DNA from: Lutimaribacter degradans
Lineage (GTDB): Bacteria; Pseudomonadota; Alphaproteobacteria; Rhodobacterales; Rhodobacteraceae
Reading direction: 5' to 3'
Assembly (NCBI RefSeq): GCF_023703375.1
Contig: NZ_JAMQGO010000010.1
Span: forward strand, 1 to 64,000
Length of the DNA stretch: 64,000 nt
The position numbers were made by a program, and so were the translations under genes. Below, piece after piece: positions 1-8,579 of this stretch (positions are counted from its first letter, which is position 1; each line of letters begins with the position of its first letter). The notes under the pieces were generated by a model, which made no database searches, was not told where the DNA came from, and saw nothing but the letters and a program-made list of their open reading frames with translations.

Positions 1-99
1 CTGATCGCCCCGATCGCCATGGAAGACGGCCTGCGCTTCGCCATCCGCGAAGGCGGTCGCACCGTCGGCGCCGGCGTCGTCTCCAAGATCATCGAGTAA
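1..99 (+). CDS. tuf: Elongation factor Tu, C-terminal end (partial)
   Basis: Only the last 32 codons are present; the gene begins before the window. The visible peptide ends in the beta-barrel domain III signature [20 protein letters not shown] followed by IIE and a TAA stop, which is the near-invariant C-terminus of EF-Tu, the GTPase that delivers aminoacyl-tRNA to the ribosome. Its position just before rpsJ is the normal bacterial str-S10 arrangement. Confidence 0.95.
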   Translation: MIAPIAMEDGLRFAIREGGRTVGAGVVSKIIE

Positions 100-119
100 G
101 AAAAACCTTCGGGTTCGAC

Positions 120-148
120 GAGGGCCGGCGGATGGTCTGCCGGTCCTC
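120..148 (+). terminator. Hairpin between tuf and rpsJ
   Basis: A 10-bp stem (120-129 with 139-148, one G-U pair) and a 9-nt loop lie in the 82-bp tuf-rpsJ spacer. No U-tract follows, so it may be an attenuator or processing site rather than a full terminator. Confidence 0.35.
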
Positions 149-181
149 CTATCAACTCCAAAGCCGCGAAAGGCTAATCAA

Positions 182-496
182 ATGCAAAGCCAGAACATTC
201 GCATTCGGCTAAAGGCGTTCGATTACCGCGTACTGGACTCCAGCACGCAGGAAATCGTGAACACCGCGAAACGGACCGGCGCACAAGTGCGCGGGCCGAT
301 TCCGCTGCCGAACAAGATCGAGAAATTCACGGTTCTCCGTGGCCCGCACGTGGACAAGAAATCCCGCGAACAGTTCGAGATCCGCACGCACAAGCGCCTT
401 CTCGACATCGTTGATCCGACCCCGCAGACGGTGGACGCGCTGATGAAGCTCGACCTCGCCGCCGGCGTGGATGTCGAAATCAAGCTGCAGTCGTAA
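182..496 (+). CDS. rpsJ: 30S ribosomal protein S10
   Basis: S10 (uS10) of the 30S head and also the NusE partner in transcription antitermination. The 104 residues match the family length. It opens with [19 protein letters not shown] and keeps the conserved [20 protein letters not shown] loop and the [14 protein letters not shown] segment. It is the first gene of the S10 operon here and is followed 14 nt later by rplC. Confidence 0.98.
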   Translation: MQSQNIRIRLKAFDYRVLDSSTQEIVNTAKRTGAQVRGPIPLPNKIEKFTVLRGPHVDKKSREQFEIRTHKRLLDIVDPTPQTVDALMKLDLAAGVDVEIKLQS

Positions 497-510
497 GGAG
501 GGCAAGAAAC

Positions 511-1353
511 ATGTTGCGCTCTGGTATTATCGCAAAAAAGATCGGCATGACCCGTATCTTCCAGGAAGACGGCAAGCAGGTGCCGGTGACCGTTCTGCAG
601 TTGGACAAGCTGCAGGTGGTGTCGCAGCGCACCGCGGACAAGGATGGCTACAGCGCCGTTCAGCTGGGTGCCGGCACGGCCAAGGCCAAGCGGACCAGCC
701 AGCCGATGCGCGGCCATTTCGCGGCTGCCAAGGTGGAGCCCAAGCGGAAGCTGGCCGAGTTCCGCGTCGATCCGGCAAACCTGATCAACGTGGGCGAGGA
801 AATCACCGCCGACCATTACTTCGAAGGTCAGTTCGTCGACGTGACGGGCACTTCCATCGGTAAGGGCTTTGCCGGTGCCATGAAACGCCACAATTTCGGT
901 GGTTTGCGCGCCTCTCACGGCGTGTCGATCAGTCACCGTTCGCATGGTTCGACCGGCCAGTGCCAAGACCCCGGCAAGGTGTTCAAGGGCAAGAAGATGG
1001 CCGGCCACATGGGCGCAGCCCGCGTGACCACGCAGAATCTCCAGGTGGTGCGCACCGATGCCGACCGTGGCCTGATCATGGTCAAGGGCGCTGTGCCCGG
1101 CTCGAAAGGTGGTTGGGTGACGGTCAAGGACGCGGTGAAAAAACCGTTTCCTGAAAACGCCATCCTTCCCGCGGCGCTGAAATCGGCTGCCGAGGAAGCC
1201 GCGAAAGCGGCTGAAGAAGCCGCCGCACAGGCAGAAGCCGAAGCCAAGGCCGCCGAAGAGGCCGCACTGGCAGAGCAGGCAGCAGCCGAAGAGGCCGCCC
1301 TGAAGGATGCCGAGGCGGAAATCCAGGCCGAGAAGAAGGAAGGCGACGAATGA
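511..1353 (+). CDS. rplC: 50S ribosomal protein L3 with acidic C-terminal tail
   Basis: L3 (uL3), an early-assembling 50S protein reaching the peptidyl-transferase centre. The core (about residues 1-215) has the [20 protein letters not shown] segment, holding the region where a glutamine is methylated by PrmB in other bacteria, and [17 protein letters not shown]. The protein is 280 residues against about 210 in most bacteria. The extra 60-70 residues are almost only Ala, Glu, Lys, Asp and Gln and look like a charged helix. The RBS AAGGAGG sits just before ATG. The stop overlaps the start of rplD (ATGA). Confidence 0.97.
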   Translation: MLRSGIIAKKIGMTRIFQEDGKQVPVTVLQLDKLQVVSQRTADKDGYSAVQLGAGTAKAKRTSQPMRGHFAAAKVEPKRKLAEFRVDPANLINVGEEITADHYFEGQFVDVTGTSIGKGFAGAMKRHNFGGLRASHGVSISHRSHGSTGQCQDPGKVFKGKKMAGHMGAARVTTQNLQVVRTDADRGLIMVKGAVPGSKGGWVTVKDAVKKPFPENAILPAALKSAAEEAAKAAEEAAAQAEAEAKAAEEAALAEQAAAEEAALKDAEAEIQAEKKEGDE

Positions 1354-1967
1354 AACTCGACGTGATCAAACTGGACGGCGGCAAGGCCGGGTCCGTGGAT
1401 CTGTCCGACGATCTGTTCGGGCTCGAGCCGCGCGCCGATATCTTGCACCGTGTCGTCCGCTGGCAGCGCAACAAGGCGCAGGCCGGCACTCACAAGGTGA
1501 AAACTCGGTCGGAAACCAGCTACTCGACCAAGAAGATCTACCGCCAGAAGGGTACCGGTGGCGCACGCCACGGCGACCGGAACGCGCCGATCTTCCGCAA
1601 GGGTGGTATCTACAAGGGCCCGACCCCGCGCAGCCATGGACATGAATTGCCCAAGAAGTTCCGCAAGCTTGGTTTGCGCCACGCGCTGTCGGCAAAAGCC
1701 AAGGCGGGCGAGCTGGTCGTGATCGACTCGGCCGAGGCGGACGGCAAGACCGCCGCGCTGGCCAAGCAGGTCAAGAACCTGGGCTGGAAGCGCGCCCTGA
1801 TCATTGACGGTGCCGAGGTGAACGAAGGCTTCGCCAAGGCCGCGCGCAACATCGAGGGTCTCGATGTGCTTCCGTCGATGGGCGCAAACGTCTATGACAT
1901 TCTCAAGCGTGACACGCTGGTGATCACGAAGGCGGGTGTCGAAGCACTGGAGGATCGTCTGAAATGA
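1350..1967 (+). CDS. rplD: 50S ribosomal protein L4
   Basis: L4 (uL4), which lines the exit tunnel; in enterobacteria it also represses the S10 operon. The 205 residues match the family. The tunnel loop shows as [20 protein letters not shown] and [20 protein letters not shown]. The start codon overlaps the rplC stop by 4 nt and the end overlaps rplW by 4 nt, indicating translational coupling. Whether this L4 has an autoregulatory role is not shown by the sequence. Confidence 0.98.
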   Translation: MKLDVIKLDGGKAGSVDLSDDLFGLEPRADILHRVVRWQRNKAQAGTHKVKTRSETSYSTKKIYRQKGTGGARHGDRNAPIFRKGGIYKGPTPRSHGHELPKKFRKLGLRHALSAKAKAGELVVIDSAEADGKTAALAKQVKNLGWKRALIIDGAEVNEGFAKAARNIEGLDVLPSMGANVYDILKRDTLVITKAGVEALEDRLK

Positions 1968-2260
1968 GCGCGAAGGCAGAACATTACGACGTGATCCGCA
2001 AGCCGATCATCACCGAGAAATCAACCATGGCGTCGGAGAACGGCGCGGTGGTGTTCGAAGTGTCGATCGACGCGGCCAAGCCGCAGATCAAGGAAGCGGT
2101 CGAGGCGTTGTTCGGGGTCAAGGTGAAGGCGGTCAACACCACCATCACCAAGGGCAAAGTAAAGCGTTTTCGCGGCCAGATGGGCAAGCGGAGAGACGTG
2201 AAAAAAGCCTATGTGACCCTGGAAGAGGGCAACACGATCGACGTGACCACTGGTCTTTGA
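1964..2260 (+). CDS. rplW: 50S ribosomal protein L23
   Basis: L23 (uL23), at the tunnel exit, where it docks trigger factor and SRP. The 98 residues include the typical [11 protein letters not shown] start and the C-terminal [21 protein letters not shown]. It overlaps rplD by 4 nt. Unusually, 357 bp separate it from rplB, and a good intrinsic-terminator-like hairpin starts 40 bp after its stop. Confidence 0.98.
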   Translation: MSAKAEHYDVIRKPIITEKSTMASENGAVVFEVSIDAAKPQIKEAVEALFGVKVKAVNTTITKGKVKRFRGQMGKRRDVKKAYVTLEEGNTIDVTTGL

Positions 2261-2299
2261 TCGGTTGGCGGGCTGAACCCCGCCTTACGAAACCTGCGA

Positions 2300-2326
2300 A
2301 GCCCCTGCCGACAGGCGGGGGCTTTT
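2300..2326 (+). terminator. Terminator-like hairpin after rplW
   Basis: The stem AGCCCCTGCC (2300-2309) pairs with GGCGGGGGCT (2314-2323), with one U-G pair, around a GACA loop. A TTTT run (2323-2326) follows. This is a credible intrinsic terminator or attenuator inside the ribosomal operon. Confidence 0.65.
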
Positions 2327-2470
2327 CCTTTGGGCGTAGGCCGGGAGGGACCGGGCGCCGATAGGCAGGCCTGGCGCCGCATCGCGTGACATTCGTGATT
2401 GCCAGGCACAGGGAATTGCCCGTGGGCCTTGACCCCGTGCCATCCTTCCCCTATCAGGCCCCATCGGCAC

Positions 2471-2492
2471 AGCCCCGGATTCGTCCGGGGCT
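2471..2492 (+). terminator. Second perfect hairpin upstream of rplB
   Basis: The stem AGCCCCGGA (2471-2479) pairs perfectly with TCCGGGGCT (2484-2492) around a TTCG tetraloop. CTGTCTTTG follows, a weak U-rich tail. It could be an attenuator or RNA-stability element for the rplB segment. Confidence 0.5.
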
Positions 2493-2617
2493 CTGTCTTT
2501 GTTCGAAAGAACACAACGAACCGGGCACCTACGGGGGCCTATATCAAAGGCCACCTACGGGGGGCTTACACCCTAGGCGGGGTTCGCCCTGCCGTTTGCT
2601 AACGGAAGACAGAAAGC

Positions 2618-3460
2618 ATGGCACTCAAGTCGTACAAGCCGACGACGCCGGGCCAGCGCGGGCTGGTGCTGATCGACCGTTCGGAGCTGTGGAAAGGACG
2701 TCCTGTCAAATCCCTTACCGAGGGTTTGACAAAGTCGGGCGGCCGCAACAACACCGGGCGGATTACCTCGCGTCGTCGTGGGGGTGGGGCGAAACGCCTT
2801 TACCGGATCGTCGATTTCAAGCGCAACAAATACGATGTGGCGGCCACCGTCGAGCGGATCGAATATGACCCGAACCGGACCGCTTTCATTGCGCTTATCA
2901 AGTATGAAGATGGCGAGCAGGCCTATATCCTGGCACCTCAGCGTCTGGCTGTCGGTGACAAGGTTCTGGCCGGCAACAAGGTGGACATCAAGCCGGGCAA
3001 CGCGATGCCTTTCAGCGGCATGCCCATCGGCACGATCGTTCACAATATCGAACTGAAGCCCGGCAAGGGTGGCCAGATCGCGCGCGCCGCGGGCACCTAT
3101 GCCCAGTTCGTCGGCCGCGATGGCGGTTATGCCCAGATCCGCCTTTCCTCGGGCGAGCTGCGCATGGTGCGCCAGGAATGCATGGCCACCGTCGGTGCCG
3201 TGTCGAACCCCGACAACAGCAACCAGAACTACGGCAAGGCCGGCCGCATGCGCCACAAGGGCATTCGCCCCAGCGTTCGCGGTGTGGTCATGAACCCGAT
3301 CGACCACCCCCACGGCGGTGGTGAGGGCCGGACCTCGGGTGGTCGTCACCCGGTTACGCCCTGGGGCAAGCCGACAAAGGGTGCTCGCACCCGCAACAAG
3401 AACAAAGCGTCGCAGAAGCTGATCATCCGCTCGCGTCACGCCAAGAAGAAAGGGCGCTAA
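2618..3460 (+). CDS. rplB: 50S ribosomal protein L2
   Basis: L2 (uL2), the large conserved protein next to the peptidyl-transferase centre, needed for subunit association. The 280 residues match the usual ~275. Visible signatures are [20 protein letters not shown] near the N-terminus and the conserved [20 protein letters not shown] loop near the C-terminus. No strong Shine-Dalgarno is seen before the ATG (gaagacagaaagc). It is followed after 3 nt by rpsS. Confidence 0.98.
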   Translation: MALKSYKPTTPGQRGLVLIDRSELWKGRPVKSLTEGLTKSGGRNNTGRITSRRRGGGAKRLYRIVDFKRNKYDVAATVERIEYDPNRTAFIALIKYEDGEQAYILAPQRLAVGDKVLAGNKVDIKPGNAMPFSGMPIGTIVHNIELKPGKGGQIARAAGTYAQFVGRDGGYAQIRLSSGELRMVRQECMATVGAVSNPDNSNQNYGKAGRMRHKGIRPSVRGVVMNPIDHPHGGGEGRTSGGRHPVTPWGKPTKGARTRNKNKASQKLIIRSRHAKKKGR

Positions 3461-3463
3461 GAC

Positions 3464-3742
3464 ATGTCTCGCTCTGTTTGGAAAGGCCCCTTTGTTGACG
3501 CTTACGTGCTTAAAAAAGCCGAAGCGGCACGGGAATCGGGCCGGAATGAAGTTATCAAGATCTGGTCGCGCCGCTCGACGATCCTGCCCCAGTTCGTGGG
3601 CTTGACGTTTGGCGTCTACAACGGCCGCAAGCACGTTCCAGTGAACGTAACCGAAGATATGATCGGCCAGAAGTTCGGTGAGTATTCGCCGACGCGTACC
3701 TACTACGGGCACGCGGCCGACAAGAAAGCGAAGCGGAAGTAA
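3464..3742 (+). CDS. rpsS: 30S ribosomal protein S19
   Basis: S19 (uS19) of the 30S head, contacting S13 and the A-site finger. The 92 residues have the standard start [20 protein letters not shown], then [16 protein letters not shown] and the C-terminal [20 protein letters not shown]. It lies between rplB and rplV with 3-nt gaps on both sides, in one transcription unit. Confidence 0.98.
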   Translation: MSRSVWKGPFVDAYVLKKAEAARESGRNEVIKIWSRRSTILPQFVGLTFGVYNGRKHVPVNVTEDMIGQKFGEYSPTRTYYGHAADKKAKRK

Positions 3743-3745
3743 GTC

Positions 3746-4126
3746 ATGGGCAAGGCAAAAAATCCCCGCCGCGTGGCAGACAACGAAGCTATGGCGAAAA
3801 CACGCATGCTTCGCACCAGCCCGCAGAAACTTAACCTCGTTGCAGCGATGATCCGCGGCAAGAAGGTGGACAGGGCGTTGAACGACCTCACCTTCAGCAA
3901 GAAGCGGATTGCGGAGGACGTGAAGAAATGCCTTCAGTCCGCGATCGCCAACGCCGAGAACAACCACAACCTTGACGTCGACGAATTGGTCGTCGCCGAG
4001 GCCTATGTTGGCAAGAACCTGGTGATGAAGCGTGGCCGTCCGCGGGCACGTGGCCGTTTCGGCAAGATCGTCAAGCCGTTCTCGGAACTTACCATCACGG
4101 TGCGTCAAGTTGAGGAGCAAGCCTAA
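3746..4126 (+). CDS. rplV: 50S ribosomal protein L22
   Basis: L22 (uL22), whose beta hairpin lines the exit tunnel; mutations in that hairpin give macrolide resistance in other bacteria. The 126 residues are slightly longer than the E. coli 110. It shows [19 protein letters not shown], the central [20 protein letters not shown] and the hairpin [16 protein letters not shown]. Its stop (taa, 4124-4126) shares one base with the ATG of rpsC. Confidence 0.98.
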   Translation: MGKAKNPRRVADNEAMAKTRMLRTSPQKLNLVAAMIRGKKVDRALNDLTFSKKRIAEDVKKCLQSAIANAENNHNLDVDELVVAEAYVGKNLVMKRGRPRARGRFGKIVKPFSELTITVRQVEEQA

Positions 4127-4833
4127 TGGGTCAGAAAGTCAATCCGATCGGCATGCGCCTCCAGGTCAACCGCACCTGGGATAGCCGTTGGTATGCCGAC
4201 ACCAAGGATTTCGGCGATCTTCTTCTGGAAGACGTCAAGATTCGTGAGTTCATCAAGGAAGAGTGCAAGCAGGCCGGCGTGGCCCGCGTGATCATCGAAC
4301 GCCCGCACAAGAAGTGCCGCGTTACGATCCACACGGCGCGTCCGGGCGTGATCATCGGTAAAAAGGGCGCCGATATCGAGGTTCTGCGCAAGAAACTGGC
4401 GGCTATGACCGACAGCGAACTGCACCTGAACATCGTCGAAGTACGCAAGCCCGAGCTGGACGCCGCGCTGGTGGCCGAAAACATCGCACAACAGCTGGAG
4501 CGCCGCGTTAGCTTCCGCCGTGCGATGAAACGGTCAGTGCAGAATGCCATGCGTATGGGTGCCGAAGGCATCCGGGTCAACGTTGCGGGCCGTCTTGGCG
4601 GCGCGGAAATCGCCCGGACCGAGTGGTACCGCGAAGGCCGTGTGCCCCTGCACACCCTGCGCGCCGACATCGACTATGCTCTGGCCGAGGCATCCACGCC
4701 CTATGGTATCATTGGTATCAAGGTCTGGATCTTCAAAGGCGAAATCATGGATCACGATCCCAGTGCCCGTGAACGTCGTCAGCAAGAGCTCCAGGATGGT
4801 CCCGCGCCCCGTGGCGCCGGCGGCCGTCGTTAA
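4126..4833 (+). CDS. rpsC: 30S ribosomal protein S3
   Basis: S3 (uS3), at the mRNA entry channel of the 30S subunit, part of the ribosomal helicase. The 235 residues match the family. The N-terminal half carries the KH domain with the [21 protein letters not shown] loop. The C-terminal half has the conserved [20 protein letters not shown] and IKVWIFKGE. It overlaps rplV by one base, and an AAGGAGG RBS for rplP lies just after its stop. Confidence 0.98.
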   Translation: MGQKVNPIGMRLQVNRTWDSRWYADTKDFGDLLLEDVKIREFIKEECKQAGVARVIIERPHKKCRVTIHTARPGVIIGKKGADIEVLRKKLAAMTDSELHLNIVEVRKPELDAALVAENIAQQLERRVSFRRAMKRSVQNAMRMGAEGIRVNVAGRLGGAEIARTEWYREGRVPLHTLRADIDYALAEASTPYGIIGIKVWIFKGEIMDHDPSARERRQQELQDGPAPRGAGGRR

Positions 4834-4846
4834 GGAGGTTTGAGAG

Positions 4847-5260
4847 ATGCTTCAACCAAAGCGCACAAAATTCCGCAAGATGCACAAGGGCCGGATCAAG
4901 GGCGATGCCAAGGGCGGCTCTGATCTGAACTTTGGCACCTACGGCTTGAAGGCCGTCCAGCCCGAGCGCGTGACAGCGCGGCAGATCGAGGCGGCCCGCC
5001 GCGCGATGACCCGCCACATGAAACGCCAAGGCCGCGTCTGGATCCGTATCTTCCCCGATACGCCCGTGACGTCAAAACCCACCGAAGTTCGGATGGGTAA
5101 AGGTAAGGGTTCGGTCGATTTCTGGGCCTGCAAGGTCAAGCCTGGCCGCGTGATGTTCGAGATCGACGGCGTCAACGAAGACATCGCACGCGAGGCCCTG
5201 CGCCTGGCGGCGATGAAGCTGCCGATCAAGAGCCGTATCGTGGTTCGCGAAGACTGGTAA
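4847..5260 (+). CDS. rplP: 50S ribosomal protein L16
   Basis: L16 (uL16), which organises the 50S A-site and binds the tRNA elbow. The 137 residues match the family. It opens [16 protein letters not shown] and has the EVRMGKGKG loop. The arginine in that loop (residue 82) is the one hydroxylated by YcfD in E. coli (Arg81 there). It is the last gene of the first ribosomal segment; a strong terminator follows and rpmC is displaced 2.4 kb downstream. Confidence 0.98.
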   Translation: MLQPKRTKFRKMHKGRIKGDAKGGSDLNFGTYGLKAVQPERVTARQIEAARRAMTRHMKRQGRVWIRIFPDTPVTSKPTEVRMGKGKGSVDFWACKVKPGRVMFEIDGVNEDIAREALRLAAMKLPIKSRIVVREDW

Positions 5261-5295
5261 GCCGAGGGCAGATTTGCCTGGCTGACAAAACGAAG

Positions 5296-5330
5296 CCCCC
5301 GGCGCGAAAGCGGCGGGGGTTCTTCTATTT
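5296..5330 (+). terminator. Terminator after rplP
   Basis: CCCCCGGCGC (5296-5305) pairs with GCGGCGGGGG (5310-5319) with one internal mismatch and a GAAA loop. A T-rich tail (5320-5330) follows. It separates the rplB-rplP segment from the convergent gene at 5459-6154. Confidence 0.75.
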
Positions 5331-5458
5331 GCTTTGGGCACAAGGGGGGCGACAGCCTTGGGGGTGGCACCTACTTGCGTTTCGGTCGGTCCTGCCATCT
5401 CGGTCAATTCACCTGGTCTTGACGAGCCGATCCGACGCTTGCGCTAGTTAGAAATGTT

Positions 5459-6154
5459 TTAACCGGCGTTGGGCCAAATGCGCTGCATCTCTGTCTCGAA
5501 ACGGGACCAGGTTAAAGTGGCGCGGTTGCCGGCATACCCGTGATAATAGCTTTTTCCGTTGGGCAAGGGCAGGCCGGCCCATATACGCGCCAGGTTTCTC
5601 ATGAATTTATGCCGGTCGAGCGTGCCGGCCTTGAAGGCACGGAACCCTGCCTCTTCAAGCAGACTGACTGCCATGGCGTCCTGCACGGTCGGAGAGAAAA
5701 CCGTGTCCGGGCCAAAACCGCGTTCGCGGGCCACACGCCTCAGGGTGGTGGGAATGAATTGGTATCGGCCGATTGCGTGGGGCTGCCCCGGCGTTGCCTG
5801 GATCCATTCATGGATCTGGCCCAATGTCATGCGCGTGGGAATCTGTGTGGGCTTGACCTGCGCACCGGCCTGTACCGCGTCATAACCGGCGCGCCCTGCC
5901 TCGGCCTTGGCGATCAGCGACAGCAGGTGGGCAACAGGCCCGGAGATGCCCACCCGGGGATGTGCCCGGGTGTTCGGCTCGGGCGAGGCAAACAGGCTGC
6001 CAGCGGCCCGACCGGCAAACAGGCTGGCGCTGGTGCCGTTGCTGGCTTGTGTGGAACCGCCCGCCACGAGTGCGGCCTGTTGAAACAACGATGGCACCTC
6101 TGCCCGGGCGACGCCCGCCCATAGCAACAGGATGAAGATGGCGTTTCTGCCCAT
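5459..6154 (-). CDS. Secreted lysozyme-like (lambda endolysin/GH104-like) protein
   Basis: Probably a periplasmic peptidoglycan-cleaving enzyme. The N-terminus (residues 1-18) is a Sec signal peptide ending ARA. A low-complexity linker follows to about residue 75. The C-terminal ~150 residues resemble the phage lambda endolysin (GH104) fold: IAKAEAGRAGYDAV with a candidate catalytic Glu85, then IGRYQFIPTTLRR (about 129-141) and SPTVQDAMAVSLLEE (about 154-168). It lies on the strand opposite the ribosomal genes, convergent with rplP and downstream of the 2OG oxygenase gene. The fold match is from motif spacing only, so activity is unproven. Confidence 0.6.
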   Translation of the reverse strand: MGRNAIFILLLWAGVARAEVPSLFQQAALVAGGSTQASNGTSASLFAGRAAGSLFASPEPNTRAHPRVGISGPVAHLLSLIAKAEAGRAGYDAVQAGAQVKPTQIPTRMTLGQIHEWIQATPGQPHAIGRYQFIPTTLRRVARERGFGPDTVFSPTVQDAMAVSLLEEAGFRAFKAGTLDRHKFMRNLARIWAGLPLPNGKSYYHGYAGNRATLTWSRFETEMQRIWPNAG

Positions 6155-6227
6155 TCGGCGCGATCCCGTTCCGGTTCACGCCGCCCCTTGTGGCAGACAG
6201 GGATGAATTCTTCGTTGCTGGCCCCGC

Positions 6228-6848
6228 TCAATCCCAGCGGTAATTGAAACTGACCGAGATCCGCTCATCCTCGGCCATGTTCATGGGCACCTCGTGGCGC
6301 AGCCAGCTTTCCCACAGCAGCACGTCGCCAACGGCTGGTTTGACATAGACAAAGGGTTGTAGCTCGCGCGGGGCATCCTTGCGGCGGGTGGGGGCGGCCA
6401 TCATACGGGCTGAACGCGGATCTTCGAGTTTTAGCGCCGAGGCCCCATCGGGCATCTGCACATAGGTCGTGCCCGATATCACCGAATGAGGGTGGATATG
6501 GCTGGAATGGGTGCCGCCTTCAGGCAAGATGTTGATCCACAGGTCTTCAAGAATCAATTTTCCGTCGCCGAGGTCGAAAGCCAGATCTTCGGCAAAAACC
6601 GCGACATGGGCATCGAGCGCGGTGACGATGTCGGCGAAAATCGGAAATCGCCACGGCAGATCGGTCAGCGATGCGTAGGACGTGTAACCGGGATAGCCGT
6701 TTTCCTCGCACCAGCTCTGGCCGGCCTCGTCATCCTCGGCGATAGAATAGCAGGCGCCGACCAATTCGGCCGCATCGACCCCGGGGCCGTGATCATTGAG
6801 AGAGGCCTGGTAAAGGCGGGTGACGAAAAGCGAGTCGATCTGTGCCAT
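6228..6848 (-). CDS. Putative 2OG-Fe(II) oxygenase (TIGR02466-type)
   Basis: A 206-residue protein resembling the small 2-oxoglutarate/Fe(II) oxygenase family often annotated TIGR02466. A histidine-rich segment, THSSHIHPHSVISGTTYV (about 113-130), is followed by GDVLLWESWLRHEVP with a distal His185 and by ERISVSFNYRW with Arg196. These fit the iron ligands and the 2OG-binding arginine of a double-stranded beta-helix enzyme. The substrate is unknown. It is transcribed away from the bacterioferritin gene across a 146-bp shared upstream region and lies inside the ribosomal supercluster. Confidence 0.7.
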   Translation of the reverse strand: MAQIDSLFVTRLYQASLNDHGPGVDAAELVGACYSIAEDDEAGQSWCEENGYPGYTSYASLTDLPWRFPIFADIVTALDAHVAVFAEDLAFDLGDGKLILEDLWINILPEGGTHSSHIHPHSVISGTTYVQMPDGASALKLEDPRSARMMAAPTRRKDAPRELQPFVYVKPAVGDVLLWESWLRHEVPMNMAEDERISVSFNYRWD

Positions 6849-6994
6849 GGGCGCTCCGACGGTGGTGAAATCTGGAAATCAGGCGCATCTTATGGCTATA
6901 TGACGCAGGAAAGACCATAAAAAAAGCCGGATGCGCGGTGTTTATCCGCGCGCGGAATACCTACTTTGGGATTATTCCAAAACATGAGGTTGAT

Positions 6995-7483
6995 ATGCCC
7001 AATAATTCCGTACTCAAAGATCTGAACACCGCCCTGCAGATGGAACTTACGGCTGCACACCAGTACCAGTTGCATGCCCACGTTCTTGACGATTGGGGGC
7101 TCGATCGGCTGGCCGCGCAGATGCGCGAAGAGTTCGCTGAGGAAAACGAGCATTCCAACCGCTTCCTGGAGCGCATCTTTGACCTGGGTGGTGAGCCGGA
7201 GATGGGATTCGCCAACACGCCCAAGATTGCCAAATCCCTGTCTGACATGTTCGAGTCGGACCTGAAGGACGAGAAAGAGGCGGTCGCGTTCTATACCCGC
7301 GCCTCCAAGAACGCTTACGAAGCCGACGATCTGGCCAGCAAGGCACTGTTCGAGGAAATCGCCATTGATGAGGTCGGGCACGCCAATTGGCTGGATCAGC
7401 AGCTTGGCCTGATCGAAAGGCTGGGCGAAGAGCGTTACGCATCCAAGCAGATTTCGGGCGGCGCGGCTGACGAAGAAGGTTAA
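6995..7483 (+). CDS. bfr: Bacterioferritin-like diiron protein lacking the haem methionine
   Basis: A 162-residue four-helix-bundle ferritin-like protein, probably for iron storage or detoxification. The diiron ligands of bacterioferritin align: Glu17, Glu50, His53, Glu93, Glu126, His129 (LTAAHQYQLHA, EENEHSNRFLER, IDEVGHANW). The haem-ligating Met52 of E. coli Bfr corresponds to Asn51 here, so the classical haem site is probably absent. I chose the ATG at 6995 because GAGG lies 5 nt upstream; an in-frame ATG at 6938 would add 19 unconserved residues. It sits alone on + between the 2OG oxygenase and rpmC. Confidence 0.85.
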   Translation: MPNNSVLKDLNTALQMELTAAHQYQLHAHVLDDWGLDRLAAQMREEFAEENEHSNRFLERIFDLGGEPEMGFANTPKIAKSLSDMFESDLKDEKEAVAFYTRASKNAYEADDLASKALFEEIAIDEVGHANWLDQQLGLIERLGEERYASKQISGGAADEEG

Positions 7484-7519
7484 CTGCCCGGCAGCGGATA
7501 TCCCATCGCACATCAAAAC

Positions 7520-7554
7520 AAGGCCGCGCCCGATGATCTTGGCGGCGCGACCTT
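7520..7554 (+). terminator. Hairpin downstream of the bacterioferritin gene
   Basis: AAGGCCGCGCC (7520-7530) pairs with GGCGCGACCTT (7544-7554) with one mismatch and a 13-nt loop. The U-tract is poor. It may end the bfr transcript before the second ribosomal segment. Confidence 0.4.
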
Positions 7555-7691
7555 GACGTTAGGCCCGGAAATCGACGGGCAAGGGGTTGCCAACGGCCGG
7601 ATCGGCGTGTATTGCGCAGCCTTCACCAGAACTCCACCGGAATCGGGGTTACCAAAGGGCCCCCCGGTGATGTTGAGAAAGGACACGGGCG

Positions 7692-7892
7692 ATGAACGCC
7701 ACCGAATTGCGTGACAAAACGCCGGATCAGCTGCGTGACGAGCTGACCAACCTCAAGAAAGAATCGTTCAACCTGCGCTTTCAGCAGGCAACCGGCGCGA
7801 TGGAGAACACCGCCCGGATGCGTCAGGTCCGCCGCGACATCGCGCGCGTCAAGACCATGTTGAACGAAAAAGCCCAAGCGGCAGCACAGTAA
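7692..7892 (+). CDS. rpmC: 50S ribosomal protein L29
   Basis: L29 (uL29), at the tunnel exit beside L23. The 66 residues have the typical [18 protein letters not shown] start, [15 protein letters not shown] and the [12 protein letters not shown] helix. It restarts the ribosomal cluster after the 2.4-kb interruption and so needs its own promoter, probably within 7555-7691, though I cannot pick out clear hexamers. rpsQ follows after 12 nt. Confidence 0.97.
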   Translation: MNATELRDKTPDQLRDELTNLKKESFNLRFQQATGAMENTARMRQVRRDIARVKTMLNEKAQAAAQ

Positions 7893-7904
7893 GGAGCCTG
7901 ACAG

Positions 7905-8135
7905 ATGCCCAAACGTATTCTCCAAGGCACCGTGACCTCGAACCAGAACAACCAGACAGTCACCGTCCTGGTCGAGCGCCGCTTTACTCACCCGGTTCTG
8001 AAAAAGACCATTCGCAAGTCGAAGAAGTATCGGGCCCACGACGAGAACAACCAGTTCAACGTCGGCGACAGCGTCCGCATTCAGGAATGTGCGCCGAAGT
8101 CGAAAACCAAACGCTGGGAGGTGGTGGCCCAATAA
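7905..8135 (+). CDS. rpsQ: 30S ribosomal protein S17
   Basis: S17 (uS17), a primary 16S rRNA-binding protein of the OB fold. The 76 residues show the [19 protein letters not shown] strand pair, [19 protein letters not shown] and [19 protein letters not shown]. The RBS AAGGAG lies before the ATG. A 74-bp spacer without clear structure separates it from rplN. Confidence 0.98.
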   Translation: MPKRILQGTVTSNQNNQTVTVLVERRFTHPVLKKTIRKSKKYRAHDENNQFNVGDSVRIQECAPKSKTKRWEVVAQ

Positions 8136-8209
8136 GGCCCCCGCAACCTGATTTAAGCGAAACCCTGGGGAAACGGCAATAACGCCCCCCAAAGGTCGGG
8201 AGTAACCCT

Positions 8210-8578
8210 ATGATCCAGATGCAGACAAATCTGGATGTTGCTGACAACTCCGGCGCGCGCCGGGTGCAGTGCATCAAGGTTCTGGGCGGTTCGCACCGCC
8301 GCTATGCGTCGGTTGGTGACATCATCGTTGTTTCGGTGAAAGAAGCCATTCCGCGCGGCCGTGTGAAAAAGGGCGACGTGCGCAAGGCCGTCGTCGTTCG
8401 CACCGCCAAAGAGGTTCGTCGCGAAGACGGCACCTCGATCCGTTTTGACCGCAACGCCGCGGTGATCCTCAACAATAACGGCGAGCCGGTAGGCACCCGT
8501 ATTTTTGGCCCGGTCGTTCGCGAACTGCGCGCCAAGAATTTCATGAAGATCATCTCGCTCGCCCCGGAGGTGCTGTAA
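8210..8578 (+). CDS. rplN: 50S ribosomal protein L14
   Basis: L14 (uL14), which forms the intersubunit bridge B8 and is the docking site of the silencing factor RsfS. The 122 residues match exactly. It has [19 protein letters not shown], then [20 protein letters not shown] and [20 protein letters not shown]. Its stop is one base before the rplX ATG. Confidence 0.98.
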   Translation: MIQMQTNLDVADNSGARRVQCIKVLGGSHRRYASVGDIIVVSVKEAIPRGRVKKGDVRKAVVVRTAKEVRREDGTSIRFDRNAAVILNNNGEPVGTRIFGPVVRELRAKNFMKIISLAPEVL

Positions 8579-8579
8579 G

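Larger units (their letters stand above)
2261..2617. other. Non-coding spacer between rplW and rplB
   Basis: In most bacteria rplW and rplB are almost contiguous; here 357 bp separate them. The spacer holds two hairpins (annotated separately) and a near-repeated element, cacctacgggggcc at 2526-2539 and cacctacggggggc at 2552-2565, 26 bp apart. Short open frames exist on both strands (for example 2399-2602 +), but they have no clear RBS or recognisable protein features, so I do not call a gene. It may hold a second promoter for the rplB-rplP segment. Confidence 0.6.

Noticed and set aside
2399..2602. 67-residue ORF in the rplW-rplB spacer
   Set aside because: No RBS, no family-like features, and it overlaps both hairpin and repeat.
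6228..6848. YcfD ribosomal oxygenase
   Set aside because: The size and motifs differ from the JmjC-type YcfD; only the position near rplP is shared.
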